Shown here piece after piece: positions 22,551-32,852 of a DNA stretch of 64,000 nt. How positions within the stretch are numbered: the stretch's first letter is position 1; each line of letters begins with the position of its first letter. Source of the DNA: Copromyces sp. CBS 386.78 (lineage: Eukaryota; Ascomycota; Sordariomycetes; Sordariales; Sordariaceae); NCBI GenBank assembly GCA_030685235.1, contig MU839118.1, forward strand, positions 186,001 to 250,000, given 5' to 3'. The position numbers and the translations under genes were made by a program. Under the pieces are notes generated by a model that was not told the DNA's origin, did no database searches, and worked only from the letters and a program-made list of their open reading frames with translations.

Positions 22551-23496
22551 CCTCCGCCTATCAGGCAACATCATCAGACGAATCGTATCCAACATGGCGA
22601 GCACAACACCCGGCACCTCCCTCTCAGCGACTTCCCAAGCGCCGCCACAAGGCAAGCCGCACTCAATCAACGAGTACGTCTCCGTCAAGAAGCCACCGCA
22701 TCTCGACCGTCTCACCTCCACCACCGACCAAGAATCCACCGTCGAGTCGGTAACCATTGACGCAGAAGACGGTCCCGACGGTTTCGTCCCCGGCTTCCTG
22801 CACATGCCACCCGACTTCACCTCCCAAGAAGAACACCACCACCGCACCGCCGCCATCTTACTCTCGGGAGCGGGCGGCGGCGTCACCGGTCCATCGTCCA
22901 TCTACCTCTCGCTAGCCTGCAAGCTCGCCACCTTGTCCTCGGGCATCCCGACTCTGCGACTCGACTACCGCTACCCGGCCCGCAACAAGTACTGCGTCGC
23001 CGACGTGCACGCCGGCATGAAGTACCTGCAGGACCTATACGGTCTCGACCGGTTCGTGCTAGTCGGGTGGTCGTTCGGCGGCGCGCCCGTGTTTACGGTG
23101 GGAGGAGCTGACCAGCGCGTGGTCGGGTGCGCGACGGTAGCGAGTCAGACGGCGGAGACGGAGGGGATTCGCAAGTTGGCGCCCCGGCCGGTGTTGTTGC
23201 TTCATGGCACCGGGGACAGGACGTTAAGCCATGCTTGTTCGGAACGGCTGTATGCCATGTATGGTGAGAAGGGAGACAGGCAGCTGGAACTGTTTGATGG
23301 GGATAATCATGCGTTGACGGGGAACGCGGGGACGGCGGAGGCGATGCTTTGCGAGTTCATTGCGGGGTGCGCGGGCGTGGAGGTGGATGACGGGTTGCGG
23401 AGGGATGTGGTCGAGACGGAGTTGGTGGGCGAGGACGAGAGGGCGGAGTTGATGCGGAGGGGTGGGGACCTTCGTGGGCCGGAGAAGTGGGAGTAA
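22537..23496 (+). CDS. Alpha/beta hydrolase (319 aa)
   Basis: A single-exon alpha/beta-hydrolase. The nucleophile elbow GWSFGG places the catalytic serine at residue 179. A putative acid is in the HGTGDRTL segment and the histidine in DGDNHALT, in the usual order Ser-Asp-His. The oxyanion region is the LSGAGGG loop near residue 110. Such proteins resemble dienelactone hydrolase or KAN/prolyl-oligopeptidase-like esterases; the substrate is unknown. The first 20 residues (MLSRSLRLSGNIIRRIVSNM) are basic and lack acids, like a mitochondrial presequence. A second start at 22594 (MASTTPG, context CAACATGG) would give a cytosolic 300-aa form. The C-terminal 40 residues are charged and probably not part of the fold. 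Confidence 0.8.
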   Translation: MLSRSLRLSGNIIRRIVSNMASTTPGTSLSATSQAPPQGKPHSINEYVSVKKPPHLDRLTSTTDQESTVESVTIDAEDGPDGFVPGFLHMPPDFTSQEEHHHRTAAILLSGAGGGVTGPSSIYLSLACKLATLSSGIPTLRLDYRYPARNKYCVADVHAGMKYLQDLYGLDRFVLVGWSFGGAPVFTVGGADQRVVGCATVASQTAETEGIRKLAPRPVLLLHGTGDRTLSHACSERLYAMYGEKGDRQLELFDGDNHALTGNAGTAEAMLCEFIAGCAGVEVDDGLRRDVVETELVGEDERAELMRRGGDLRGPEKWE

Positions 23497-24079
23497 AGTC
23501 TAGAATAGGTTGAATTGTCCAATTGATGTTTGAGAATGCGACAGCCCTGTGGCAAAAGACGTGCCGGGAATACGATTGCCCCCAAGTCCCGATGAATTGA
23601 CCCGCCAAGATGCTGGCGATGCGGGGAAGAGGAGCCTGTGAACCCGCCTGTGACCCGCCTGTGAGGATCCTGAGAGGAGCCTGGAGTGACGCAGCCGCAG
23701 TTGCAGGTCACCACCCTGAACAAGGCGCCGACAAGGTAGGGCACGTTTCCTGGGGAATAGTTCCCACGACACGGAAGCACATCCGAGAGCCCTACGGCAA
23801 CCAAAATAACACATACGGGACACTCCCGAACCCCTCGCGGCACATGGCTCACCGGCGCCGCCATGACGCCGTCCAACATCGACCACCAACATGATCACGG
23901 GGGATTCTGTGAACGGGGAGAATCACGATAAAGATTAAAAGAGTCCGCCATGGACGCCCCGATGAAGAATCCCGCACATCTGGACCATCACCACCACCCT
24001 CCATCATCATCATCTCGTCCTCCTACTGTTCCCTCTTTGTCAATCCCTATACATATACATATACATATACCCCTTGGCA
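23497..24079. other. Promoter region of the FAD monooxygenase
   Basis: No gene is recognised. A CATATA-type repeat (ATACATATACATATAC) lies just before the ATG at 24080. Open frames on the minus strand continue the antisense of the hydrolase and are not supported. Confidence 0.5.
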
Positions 24080-26018
24080 ATGTCACAGCAAGAAGAAAAG
24101 GTCGATGTCCTCATCTGCGGCTCCGGCTCGGCCGGTCTCTGCGCCGCCGTCTGGCTCGCCCGCTTCGGCATCAACTACAAGATCCTCGAACGCCGTGATG
24201 GCCCCCTCCATGTTGGCCAGGCCGACGGTGTCCAGACCCGGACCGTCGAAATCTTTGACAGCTTCGGCATCGGCGAGGAGCTGCTAAGGGAAGCCTACCA
24301 TGTCCTCGAAACAGCCTTCTGGGAACAAAACGTCGCCGGCGGAAACAAGGACAACATCAAGAGGACGAGCTATGCCCCCGACAAGGAGACCGCCATCAGC
24401 CACCAGCCACACCTCATCCTCAACCAAGCCCGTCTCAACGCCTTGATGATCGGCCTGCTCGGTGACCAACCCCCTATCCAGTACAACACCGAAGTCAAGA
24501 CCGTCCACGTCGACGAGTCCGCCGACATCACCGACCTCGACTCCTACCCTGTCCGCGTCGAAGCTGTCACAGCCGACGGCGTCTCCACCACCTACCGCGC
24601 CAAGTACGCCCTCGGCTGCGACGGCGCCCACTCCGTCGTCCGCAAGTCTCTCGGCTTCAAGATGGTCGGCGACAGCACCGACGCCGTCTGGGGCGTCATG
24701 GACGTCTTCCCGCTCACCAACTTCCCCGACATCCGGAAGAAGGCCGCCATCAACTCGTCCCTCGGCAACCTGCTCCTGATCCCGCGCGAGGGCGACGCCA
24801 TGGTGCGCTTCTACATCGAGCTTCCCCCGGGCACCGAGGCCAAGCACGTGACGCTGGAGGACCTGCAAAAGCAAGCCAAGCTGATCTTCCGCCCCTACGA
24901 CATGGAAATCGCCGACACCTTCTGGTGGTCCGCCTACGCCATCGGCCAGCGAAGAGCCGACTACTTCCACAAGAACCACCGCGTTTTCCTGACGGGCGAC
25001 GCCTGCCACACGCACTCGCCCAAGGCCGGCCAGGGCATGAACGTCAGCTTGCAGGACGGCCATAACATTGGCTGGAAGCTGGGCCTGATTCTCAACGGAC
25101 TGGGCAAGCCCAAGTCGTTGTTGGAGTCGTATGTCATTGAGCGCGAGAAGACGGCGACGGACCTGATTGAGTTTGACAGAGGCTTCACCAAGCTGTTTAA
25201 CACCAAGTACAGGAGGGAGCATGGCATCAGCCAGGAGCAGTTTGCTGAGAAGTTTGTCCAGGCGGGGAGGTACACGGCTGGTCAGGCGATTCAGTATGAT
25301 GCTTCCGGGGTGGTCGAGATTGGGGCGAAGGATAAGGAGCTTGTGATGAATGTTACGGTTGGTATGAGGTTCCCGAGTGCGCAGGTGGTGAGGTTTTGTG
25401 ATGCCAGGGCGATGCAGCTGGTCAATGGCTTGCCAGCCGATGGACAGTGGTATTTGATTGTGTTTGCGGGGGATATTTCGCAGAAGGAGGGCAAGGCAAG
25501 GCTTGAGAAGGTATGTCACCATCCATCCCCTACCTATGCAGTATGCCAAGTTTGCGACTAACAAAATTCTTTTTACTACAGGTCTCCCAAGCCCTCGATA
25601 ATGTGGTCAAGCGTTTCACTCCCGCCAGCGCCTCTCCAGACAGCGTCATTGATCGTGTGCTCGTCATCTACGGTAACAGGACAGAGGTCGAGCAGGAACA
25701 GATTCCAGAGTTCTTCACTCCTGTAACAGGGAAGTGGCACCAGAAGAACCTGTTCAAGGTGTATGCCGATGATGAGAGCTACAACTCTGGACATGGTCAT
25801 GCCTATGAGACCTATGGTGTTGACTTCGAAGCGGGAGCGTTGGTCATTGTCAGGCCGGATCACTGTAAGTTTTGCTTTACCCACTCAGATAACTCTCTAG
25901 GGAACATATACTAACAAGGATATTCCAAACAGACGTAGCAAAGGTCTCTGCACTGGATGACAACATTGAGCAGTCGACACAGAAGTTCTTTGACGGCTTC
26001 TTGGTGTCTACTGTATGA
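24080..26018 (+). CDS. FAD-dependent phenol hydroxylase-type monooxygenase (599 aa, three exons)
   Basis: Exons 24080-25510, 25582-25864 and 25933-26018 join in frame to 599 residues. Introns have GTATGT and GTAAGT donors and CTAAC branch sites. The protein is a class A flavoprotein aromatic hydroxylase: FAD dinucleotide motif GSGSAG at 14-19, the DG motif (GCDGAHS) near 178-184 and the GD motif (LTGDACHTHSP) near 304-314. A thioredoxin-like C-terminal domain, as in yeast-type phenol 2-monooxygenase, is spread over exons 1-3. The family hydroxylates phenols using NADPH and O2. The start at 24080 is the first ATG of the frame. No signal peptide is seen, so cytosolic. The long open frame antisense to exon 1 is a shadow of GC-rich codon use. 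The exact substrate is unknown. Confidence 0.9.
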
Positions 26019-26462
26019 GTGTTAAGCAAAGAGAGGGTGTAGGATTTATACAGTCGTAGCAGCAGCACGGAGTTGAGGTTCAACACTTGGGTACCTTCAA
26101 GGGAGTTTCAGTTATTCACCGAGCTAGGTAATCTAAAAGAGCATACGTGGTGTAGTCATACAGATATCCGAATTGCAATACAATACAAAAAAATAAGTAG
26201 CAAAGAATGAGTGTATAAAAAAAAGACGTGAAGAGAGCACTGCAAAAGCTCAATCCATCATCATCATCATCAATCCCAACCGGTTCACGAACGTGAAGGT
26301 TGGTGTGGTGTGTTGAAACAAAATAAGGAAATGTTGAACAGGGGAAAGGAAAGGAAAGCCAAAGAAAGCAGCAGTTCGAAGTCAGTTTCCTTTCCACTTC
26401 CGTTAAGAACAATCCATCCATTCATTCCTCCGACGAAGCAGCGAGGCCTAGAGGTAGGTAGC

Positions 26463-27413
26463 CTAGCACTTATTGACCGTAATAGCCACCGAAAACTTTT
26501 CGCCAAAGTAGACCTGTCCGCCAATGCGGTTCCTGTCACCCACATACTTGAAGCAAGCGCCCGAGAGGAAGGCAGCAGCCTGGGTGATGCTGCGAAAGGA
26601 TTGGAGCTCGATGTCTTTGTTGTTCTGTTGTTTTTCGTTGTGTGTCACAGTCAGCAATGGAACTTTCTCACTCTCTCATCCCAACTATCCCATCCCATCC
26701 CATCCCCAAAACAACGACAGGAAGAAAAGAAAAGAAAAAAAAAAAAGGAAAAAAAAAATAGAAAAAAAAAAGAAAAAAAAAGGAATACTCACATCATTAC
26801 AAACCCAAATAGCCGACCAATAACTACAGCTAACCCTGCTACACGTGCCCGCCTTGATCTTGGGTTTCCCGCCCAGCCCGTTCAGATAACCCTGGCCGTC
26901 CTGGATGGCGCTCAGGTCCGCCCACATGCGCGGCGCCCCGCAGAAGTGAGACGTGTACGTGTAGGGCCCGTTGTACTTGGCTTGGTCCCGGTTGGGTGTG
27001 GCGCCGTTGTAATCTGCTGCGACGGGGGAGGGGTTGCGGGTGTCGAGGATGGGGGTGGGAGAAAGGTCCCGGGGGTTGGGGTAGAGAGAGGGGTCGGGGA
27101 GGGTGGTGTTGTAGGGGTCGGGGTGGGATGATGGGTCGTAGGGGTCGGGGGATGATGGGTCGTAGAGGGTGGGATTGAGGAAGAAGGCATCTTCTTCGAT
27201 GGTGTAGGGGGCCTGTTGTTGTGGGTGAGTTAGGGGGGTTCGTGGGTATACTGAGAAGTGAAGACGAAGGGAGGGAAGGGAGAAGGGGAGGATGATGATG
27301 ATGATGATGACGATGATGATGGTGGATAAGAGGGGACGGGAAGGAGAAAGACTTACAGCTGTGGCGGTTGCCAGCAGTGCCGAGAGAGGCAGCAAGAAGT
27401 GGGAGAAATGCAT
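26463..27413 (-). CDS. Small secreted cysteine-containing protein (212 aa, three exons)
   Basis: Minus-strand exons 27413-27357, 27212-26793 and 26624-26463 join in frame. Exon 1 encodes almost exactly the signal peptide (MHFSHFLLPLSALLATATA, 19 aa). Next comes a Pro/Asp/Tyr/Ser-rich linker (about residues 30-80), then a compact domain with six cysteines (in HFCG, GTCSRVSC, WVCND, GACF and the terminal NKC), which would allow three disulfides. The domain resembles a family of uncharacterised fungal secreted proteins (CSRVSC...SAIWVCND pattern, from memory); no enzyme motif is visible. Both introns have CTAAC/CTCAC-like branch sites; intron 2 holds a long purine/pyrimidine-biased tract (26715-26783 on the plus strand). 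The gene is convergent with the FAD monooxygenase, 444 bp apart. It could be a surface or effector-like protein. Confidence 0.75.
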
Positions 27414-29266
27414 CTCGTGTTGTGTTGGTTGGTTGTGAAAAGAGTGGCTGATATCTGTCAACAGCAAGGTTGTTGCGAGATAAAAACGAATGTATAGTCT
27501 TGACTTGACTTGATTCGAAGAACCGAAGAAATAATATCGGCGTTGTCAGGCCAGGGGAGCCAGACAGGGGGGCATGTGTGTCTTTTTATATAACTTTTCC
27601 TAAAATTGTTCAAATCGACACTCATTCACTCATTCAACGAATTTTCTACTGGATGGCAACGCCTTTAAAGCCCACGTTCCCCAAGATCACCCATCTCACT
27701 CCAATGCCGGGAAATGTTCATTCCCCTTCTTCCCCCATTATCGAGGAATGTCTGCATAACCCCTGACCAATATTAGTGGTCGATGAGCATGAGTGTCGTG
27801 GTCACAGACAAAGAAATATCCAACCTCGTGGTTCATGGTGGTGAAGCCACCGAGGAAGGTAAACAAAGCAAGTCAGGGGTTCAACGGTTCTGAATAAGGC
27901 TGAATAGGCTCTTTAATGTGTATTGTTCTTCGAGAATGAGTGACGCTTGGAATTCGCCTCCGTGGGCATCCGTGGGCCGGAGTGAGTGGGTAATCCATCT
28001 TTTCGTCAATTCCCTCCCTGAGTTCCTGATGCCCTTGTGCCCAGGACAATGTTTCCCTTGATGTGATTTCAGGGCTCGGGAGAGCATTGCTGGGGACTTG
28101 GCGGAGGAGGAACCATGGTGAAGAAGTGAAGGAAAACCGGCAGTTCGGCACTCGAGGCCCCATTGTGGTCTCCGGGTGGAATGTGAGACGTAAAATCAGG
28201 ACCATATTGGTTGTCATCCGGGTCCCATAAGAGCCGGCACGGGACTTGGCTCCGGTGTTTGGCCGGGCAGGCCGGGGTAAACGAAAGGGAGAATGACGAA
28301 GATGCAGAAAAAAGAGTCATGTTCATCGGTGACGACTTGGGATAATAACTGGAGGGTAGCTTCGACATATAAGACTCCGAAGCAGATATGTTGAACATGA
28401 TGTTGTAGACTGTCGATGACCAGCATGAGCATTTGATCTTTACTCGAAACGCTGAATAGGATATTGAATAGCCGGCAACTCCCGAGCTTCCTAGCATCTG
28501 CAGTTTGCGTGACTGCCTGGACCCTGGATTGTTGGTCAAGCAACATGGTGTGCAGTATTTATATTGATCCGATAGTGATTGGTGGCATCTTGACTGTTGG
28601 CTCTATCAGCTTATCAGTTCTTTTATCTTTTTTCTCTGTTCTCCTTTTCTTTTCCCATCCTTCCTCTTTTCCCTCATTTTCCTATCGCCTTCTTTCCCAT
28701 CAAATCCTGCAAAGCAAAACCCGTCCCATTTCCTTCCTAACAAGCATGTACCAGGTCAGACGGGTCCAACATTGCCCAGTGTCCTCTCGGTTGGTCTTGA
28801 TGGTTCGTGAATGAAGCTGGGAGAATACAGGTCGCCGGTTCGGTCCGACTATATGTCAGCAAAACAGCCTCATCGAAGTCATGATTCACCTGCGAGTAAG
28901 ACGGAGGTTCCGACCATACAAAAACAGCTCAATTCGGACATGTCATTCTCGAGTTTGTGTTGGGACGTGAGGAGGTTCCTGACGATCAAATCAAATCCCA
29001 GGCACTGTAATGGAACGCATCCGGTAACAACGCCCGCCCAGCCTTCCGTTACGCTTCTAGCGGGTGCTAGCGGGCGATGGTGTAACCCCAGGGGCATTCC
29101 AGCACAACGCCATCGAGAACTTCTTTCTCCGTTGGTCGTCGGTAATAACATCAATCAGCTGATGGGGATGCGACAACGACAAAAAGCTCCGACACTGAAT
29201 ATTTAGTCTCAAGATGATCCAATCGCTTGATGTTTCAAGTGTCTACGGACAAGACCGTCGAACAAA
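27414..29266. other. Intergenic region upstream of the GST gene
   Basis: No gene is firmly supported. Two overlapping minus-strand frames at 28069-28546 begin with real ATGs but have no recognisable domain or splice support, and they end in low-complexity Pro/Ser sequence. The rest looks like promoters of the two divergent genes. Confidence 0.45.
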
Positions 29267-30256
29267 ATGGCGACCACGACAGAAGATCACCCCAAGATAA
29301 CACTCTACTGGTACTGCCCTACCACCCACCCATTCCCTTCTTGTTTTCCAAACAGTGATACATAGCTAGCTCACTAAAAATTCCCCCCCCCCCCCCCCCC
29401 CCCACCCCCGCCATAACAAACAGGCTCAATGACTCCCGCGCACAACGCATGGTCTGGCTCCTCGAGGAGCTCGGCGTCCCCTACGACATCAAAATCTTCC
29501 ATCGCAGCAAGGACATGCTCGCGCCCGCCGAGCTGCAAAAAATCCATCCGCTAGGCAAATCGCCCATTGTCACCATCCAACCTACTACTACTACTGAGCC
29601 CGGTCCCGGTGGTGCCAGCAAAAAAATTGTCCTGGCCGAGAGTCCCTTCATTGCGCAGTACTTGTGCGACCATTTTGGGAAACATCTGGTACCGAACAAG
29701 TACAACAAGAAGGATGGAGGAGAGCTAGAGCTGGGCGGCGAGACGGACGAGTGGATGAGACATCAGCATTTGCTGTATTATTCCGAGGGGAGCTTGATGC
29801 CTCCGTTGTTGGTGGCGCTGATTCTTTCTAGTGAGCCATAGCAGTCCCCTTTACTTTTCCCAGTTTTAATACTGAAAGGTATGCACAGTACTCTCGGGCC
29901 CCAAAATCCCCTTCTTCATCCGCCCCATCACCTCCACCGTCGCCGGCAAGGTGCACAACTCCTTCGTCGTCCCCAACATCGAGAACCACTGCGCCTTTCT
30001 CCAGCAGCTACTGGAGACATCACCCAACGGCGGCCAGTACCTGTGTGGCGACAAGTTGACGGCGGCGGATATCCTCATCAGCTATCCGCTGTTGAACTTG
30101 CCCAGGGTGGAGGCCCTCGGAGGGGAGAGTCAGAAGGGGAAACTAAAAGAGAAGTTTCCCAAGCTGTTTGAGTATATCGCTAGACTGAAGGAACACGAAG
30201 GGTATAAGAGGGCCGACAAGAAGATTGAGGAGTTGGAGGCTAAGCAGAAGGACTGA
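29267..30256 (+). CDS. Glutathione S-transferase (272 aa, three exons)
   Basis: Exons 29267-29310, 29424-29830 and 29889-30256 join in frame. The N-terminal thioredoxin-like domain reads ITLYWLNDSRAQRMVWLLEE at about residues 11-30. The glutathione-contact segments follow: a cis-proline region (GKSPIV) and the ESPFIAQYL motif (Glu-Ser binding the gamma-glutamyl group). The all-alpha C-terminal domain has the N-capping segment GDKLTAADILISYPL. This is the arrangement of Gtt1-like fungal GSTs, which conjugate glutathione to electrophiles in the cytosol. The first donor is GTACTG, not the usual GTAAGT or GTATGT, but gives the conserved Trp-Leu junction. Intron 1 contains a 21-C run (29383-29403). 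The gene is convergent with the flavin monooxygenase downstream. Confidence 0.88.
29383..29403. repeat. Poly-C run inside GST intron 1
   Basis: Twenty-one C in a row about 20 bp before the 3' splice site of the first GST intron. Its length is likely to vary between strains or reads. Confidence 0.9.
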
Positions 30257-30567
30257 TGGCGGGGACTGTAATTGGTAGTCATTCCGGAGAATGACCGGGC
30301 AAACCGCGTAAGAGGCCGGGGATAAGTGGGTCCCCAAGTACCGGATTGTGGGGCTAATCCCGGATGGATGTCCGGATCAGGGTCCGGGCCGTCCTTGATG
30401 TCGAGTCTTGCATTGGTCGTTAATGTTTTATGTAATGTTGGAATTCTCTACTCTTGTCCAATGACGGGTTCACGAATATATCACTAGTCCCACCATATGA
30501 CGGACTTCCATCCCCGGCCGGCCATCTACAGGTAACCAAACCAACATCCTTTCCATCATTTCCTTCC

Positions 30568-32852
30568 TCACAACTCCGCCTCCAACGCCATTTTCTCCCT
30601 CATCCACTTCCCCTCCACGCCATTGCCATTGCCATTGCCATTGCCATTGCCATTGCCATTGCCATTGCCATTGCCATTGCCATTGCCATTGCCATTGACA
30701 TTGACCAACGCCTTCTTCGATCCCATTCCAACTTCCATCTCCCCCATCATCCCTTCCTTCTTCTCCGTCTTTGTCAAATCCACCCCCAACAACCCCCCAA
30801 CAACACAAGCATAAACCCACACCACCAAACTCACCGGCCCAAAGATCATCATAGGCAACAAGCTCAAACAAAAATGTTCCCAAAACCATCTCCGCCGTTT
30901 AATCATAGTCCACAGCTCCGTCTCCATCACTTCTTCTGCTCCTCCTCCTTCCCACCTCCAAGGCCCCTTCATCCTAAACTTGACATTATAATTCGCCCCC
31001 AAAGCCCACACAATCGGCAACTTCCACCCGCTCTTCCAGTTCCCCTTGCGCCAAACCCCATCAACGAACCCCCGATAAAGAACATCGGCAAAACCCATGG
31101 CAGAATCCATATCCAGCCCCAGCTGGTAGACATAACTCTCGTGATCAACCCCGTACTTGACCCGACTATCCACAGGGTGATGCAGCCGGTAATGCTCTTC
31201 ATCTTTTGGGTCAAGAAGCGTGTGCGCCGGCCGGGGGATCCGATGCGGCGCCACCAACTGTAGAATCCACAGCTGGGCTTGCATTTCCGCCAGCGGCGGG
31301 ATGGCCCCTAGACTGGGCCGCAGGAAACCCATGAATCCCACCGAAGGGTCGTTCCGGTTCCAAATCCCGCGGACGTCTCTTTCCTTGTGTTCGACTGCGT
31401 ACCGGCGGGCCGCAAGGCCGTGTTTGCGACCGAGCGAACAGCAAGAGTTGTGGGCGGTGAAAAATGGGTACTCCTGCTTGTAGCCGGTGCAGAAAATTAC
31501 AATGTCGGGCTTGACCGTCTGCTGACGCATGCGCTCCCACTCGGGCCGGTGGTTGTTTTGGAAGGTGACGATTCCTGCGGGGGAAATGGATTGGGGCCAG
31601 GGCGCGAGGTCGATGTACCGGCCGCCTGTGTCTTTGAGGGTCGAGCCGATGAGGGCGGAACGCACTCTCGAAAGAAGAGTGGGAGGGGTGGCCGAGGGTT
31701 GGAGATGTTTGTAGGGATACGAGATGTAGGGAGCGGCGTTGGAGGATTTGTTGAAGAAGACTGTTGTTGTGTGTTAGGATACGGTTGTGAGTGAGCAAGG
31801 GGGCAAAAGCGGGGGACTTACTTCGGCTAACATGATTCTTGTGCGGATCCGGCTCACCAACGACTTGATCCAATCCCTCAGGGGTACCCGTGTTAAGCCA
31901 CAGGAACGTCCGTACGTAAACGTTGTAAAAAGTCCAGAGCGCCGTATGGTTCCGAAGCAAGGGATGGACGTAAGCTGTGTCGAACAAGCTTGCACGGGCA
32001 TTGTCAAGCGGTACCGTCAGTTCACCACTGGACTTGCGACCTAAAATGGGAAATAGGACAGGGCTGAGGTTTCTCTGTTTTTGTTTGTTTGCTCCTTTGT
32101 CAGCTCAGCTCATCCCAGATTTCTTCCTTGTTCTATGACTAACCTTGGGTGCGAAGTGGAAGCCACTTCGGTGACACATGACGACTCGCTTGGTTTGTGA
32201 AGTGACTGCCATCCAGGAAAGATCTGAACCCGTCTCGCCACTACCAAGAATCATGACTGTCTTGTCGACGCCGAACTGTTTCTTTTCCTTGAACTGAGAG
32301 GAGTGCATCTTGACGGGGACATGTTCGATACCAGGGATATCGGGCATGTGAGGAGTAACGTGAAGACCGGAGCAGACGGCGATGGCGTCACACTCCCACT
32401 CAGACGTCTCTCCTGCTGTTTTGGAGGTATAAGTGACGACATGTTTCCCTTTGAGTGTCCTTGTCACGGAATCGACTCGAGTGTTGAGGTGAATGTTGGG
32501 CCAAAGGTTAAAGTGCGTGCAATACTCGTTGAGATATTGGACATATCGCTTAGCGGACATGAAATCTCCATCGGTCTTTGCGCATCGGAAGTCGGAAAAG
32601 GTGGTGAGTTGAGTTGATGAGACGAGCTGTGAGGAAAGAACGGTCAGTGTCTGGAGGTCATATCTTGAGGGGAAGGAGCGGGAATACCTCGGCATCTTCA
32701 TAGGTCCTGGCGTAAAACGTTCCTCCCACGGCATCATCGCCTTCAAATAAGTGAGCCTCGATGGGTTCACCTCCGAGAAACTGGTGCGCGGTAACGAGGT
32801 ACTTGAGAGTGACGAGTCCGGAGGGACCGCCTCCGATGACAGCAACTCTCAT
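30568..32852 (-). CDS. Flavin-containing monooxygenase-like protein with membrane tail (697 aa, four exons)
   Basis: Minus-strand exons 32852-32688, 32626-32144, 32074-31822 and 31760-30568 join in frame. FAD site VIGGGPSGL at residues 6-14; NADP site ILGSGETGSD near 181-190, preceded by the HSSQFK segment matching the FMO fingerprint; then a CTGY motif in exon 4. Exon 3 starts at 32074, giving RNLSPVLFPILGRK; a nearer AG would create a stop and is rejected. After the catalytic part come one or two hydrophobic segments (LSLLPMMIFGPVSLVVWVYA region), so the C-terminus is probably membrane-anchored. The tail carries about 13 Asn-Gly repeats. FMOs oxidise nitrogen, sulfur or carbonyl compounds with NADPH and O2. 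The substrate is unknown. The start at 32852 is at the FAD strand, with no room for an extra N-terminal domain. Confidence 0.85.
30620..30697. repeat. CCATTG hexanucleotide repeat coding for Asn-Gly
   Basis: About 13 tandem hexamers lie within the last FMO exon and encode an (Asn-Gly)n stretch near the C-terminus. Copy-number changes would keep the frame. Confidence 0.9.

Noticed and set aside
24284..25564. 426-codon frame antisense to the FAD monooxygenase
   Set aside because: Rich in Val-Gly-Asp from antisense codon bias; the sense strand has FAD motifs and splice sites.
28069..28546. Two overlapping minus-strand frames with real ATGs
   Set aside because: No domain, no splice support and two frames compete for the same DNA. 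Kept only as spacer.
32040..32143. Exon 3 of the FMO starting at the AG at 32041
   Set aside because: It produces an early stop. The acceptor at 32075 keeps the frame and restores a conserved Pro-Ile-Leu-Gly-Arg-Lys segment.
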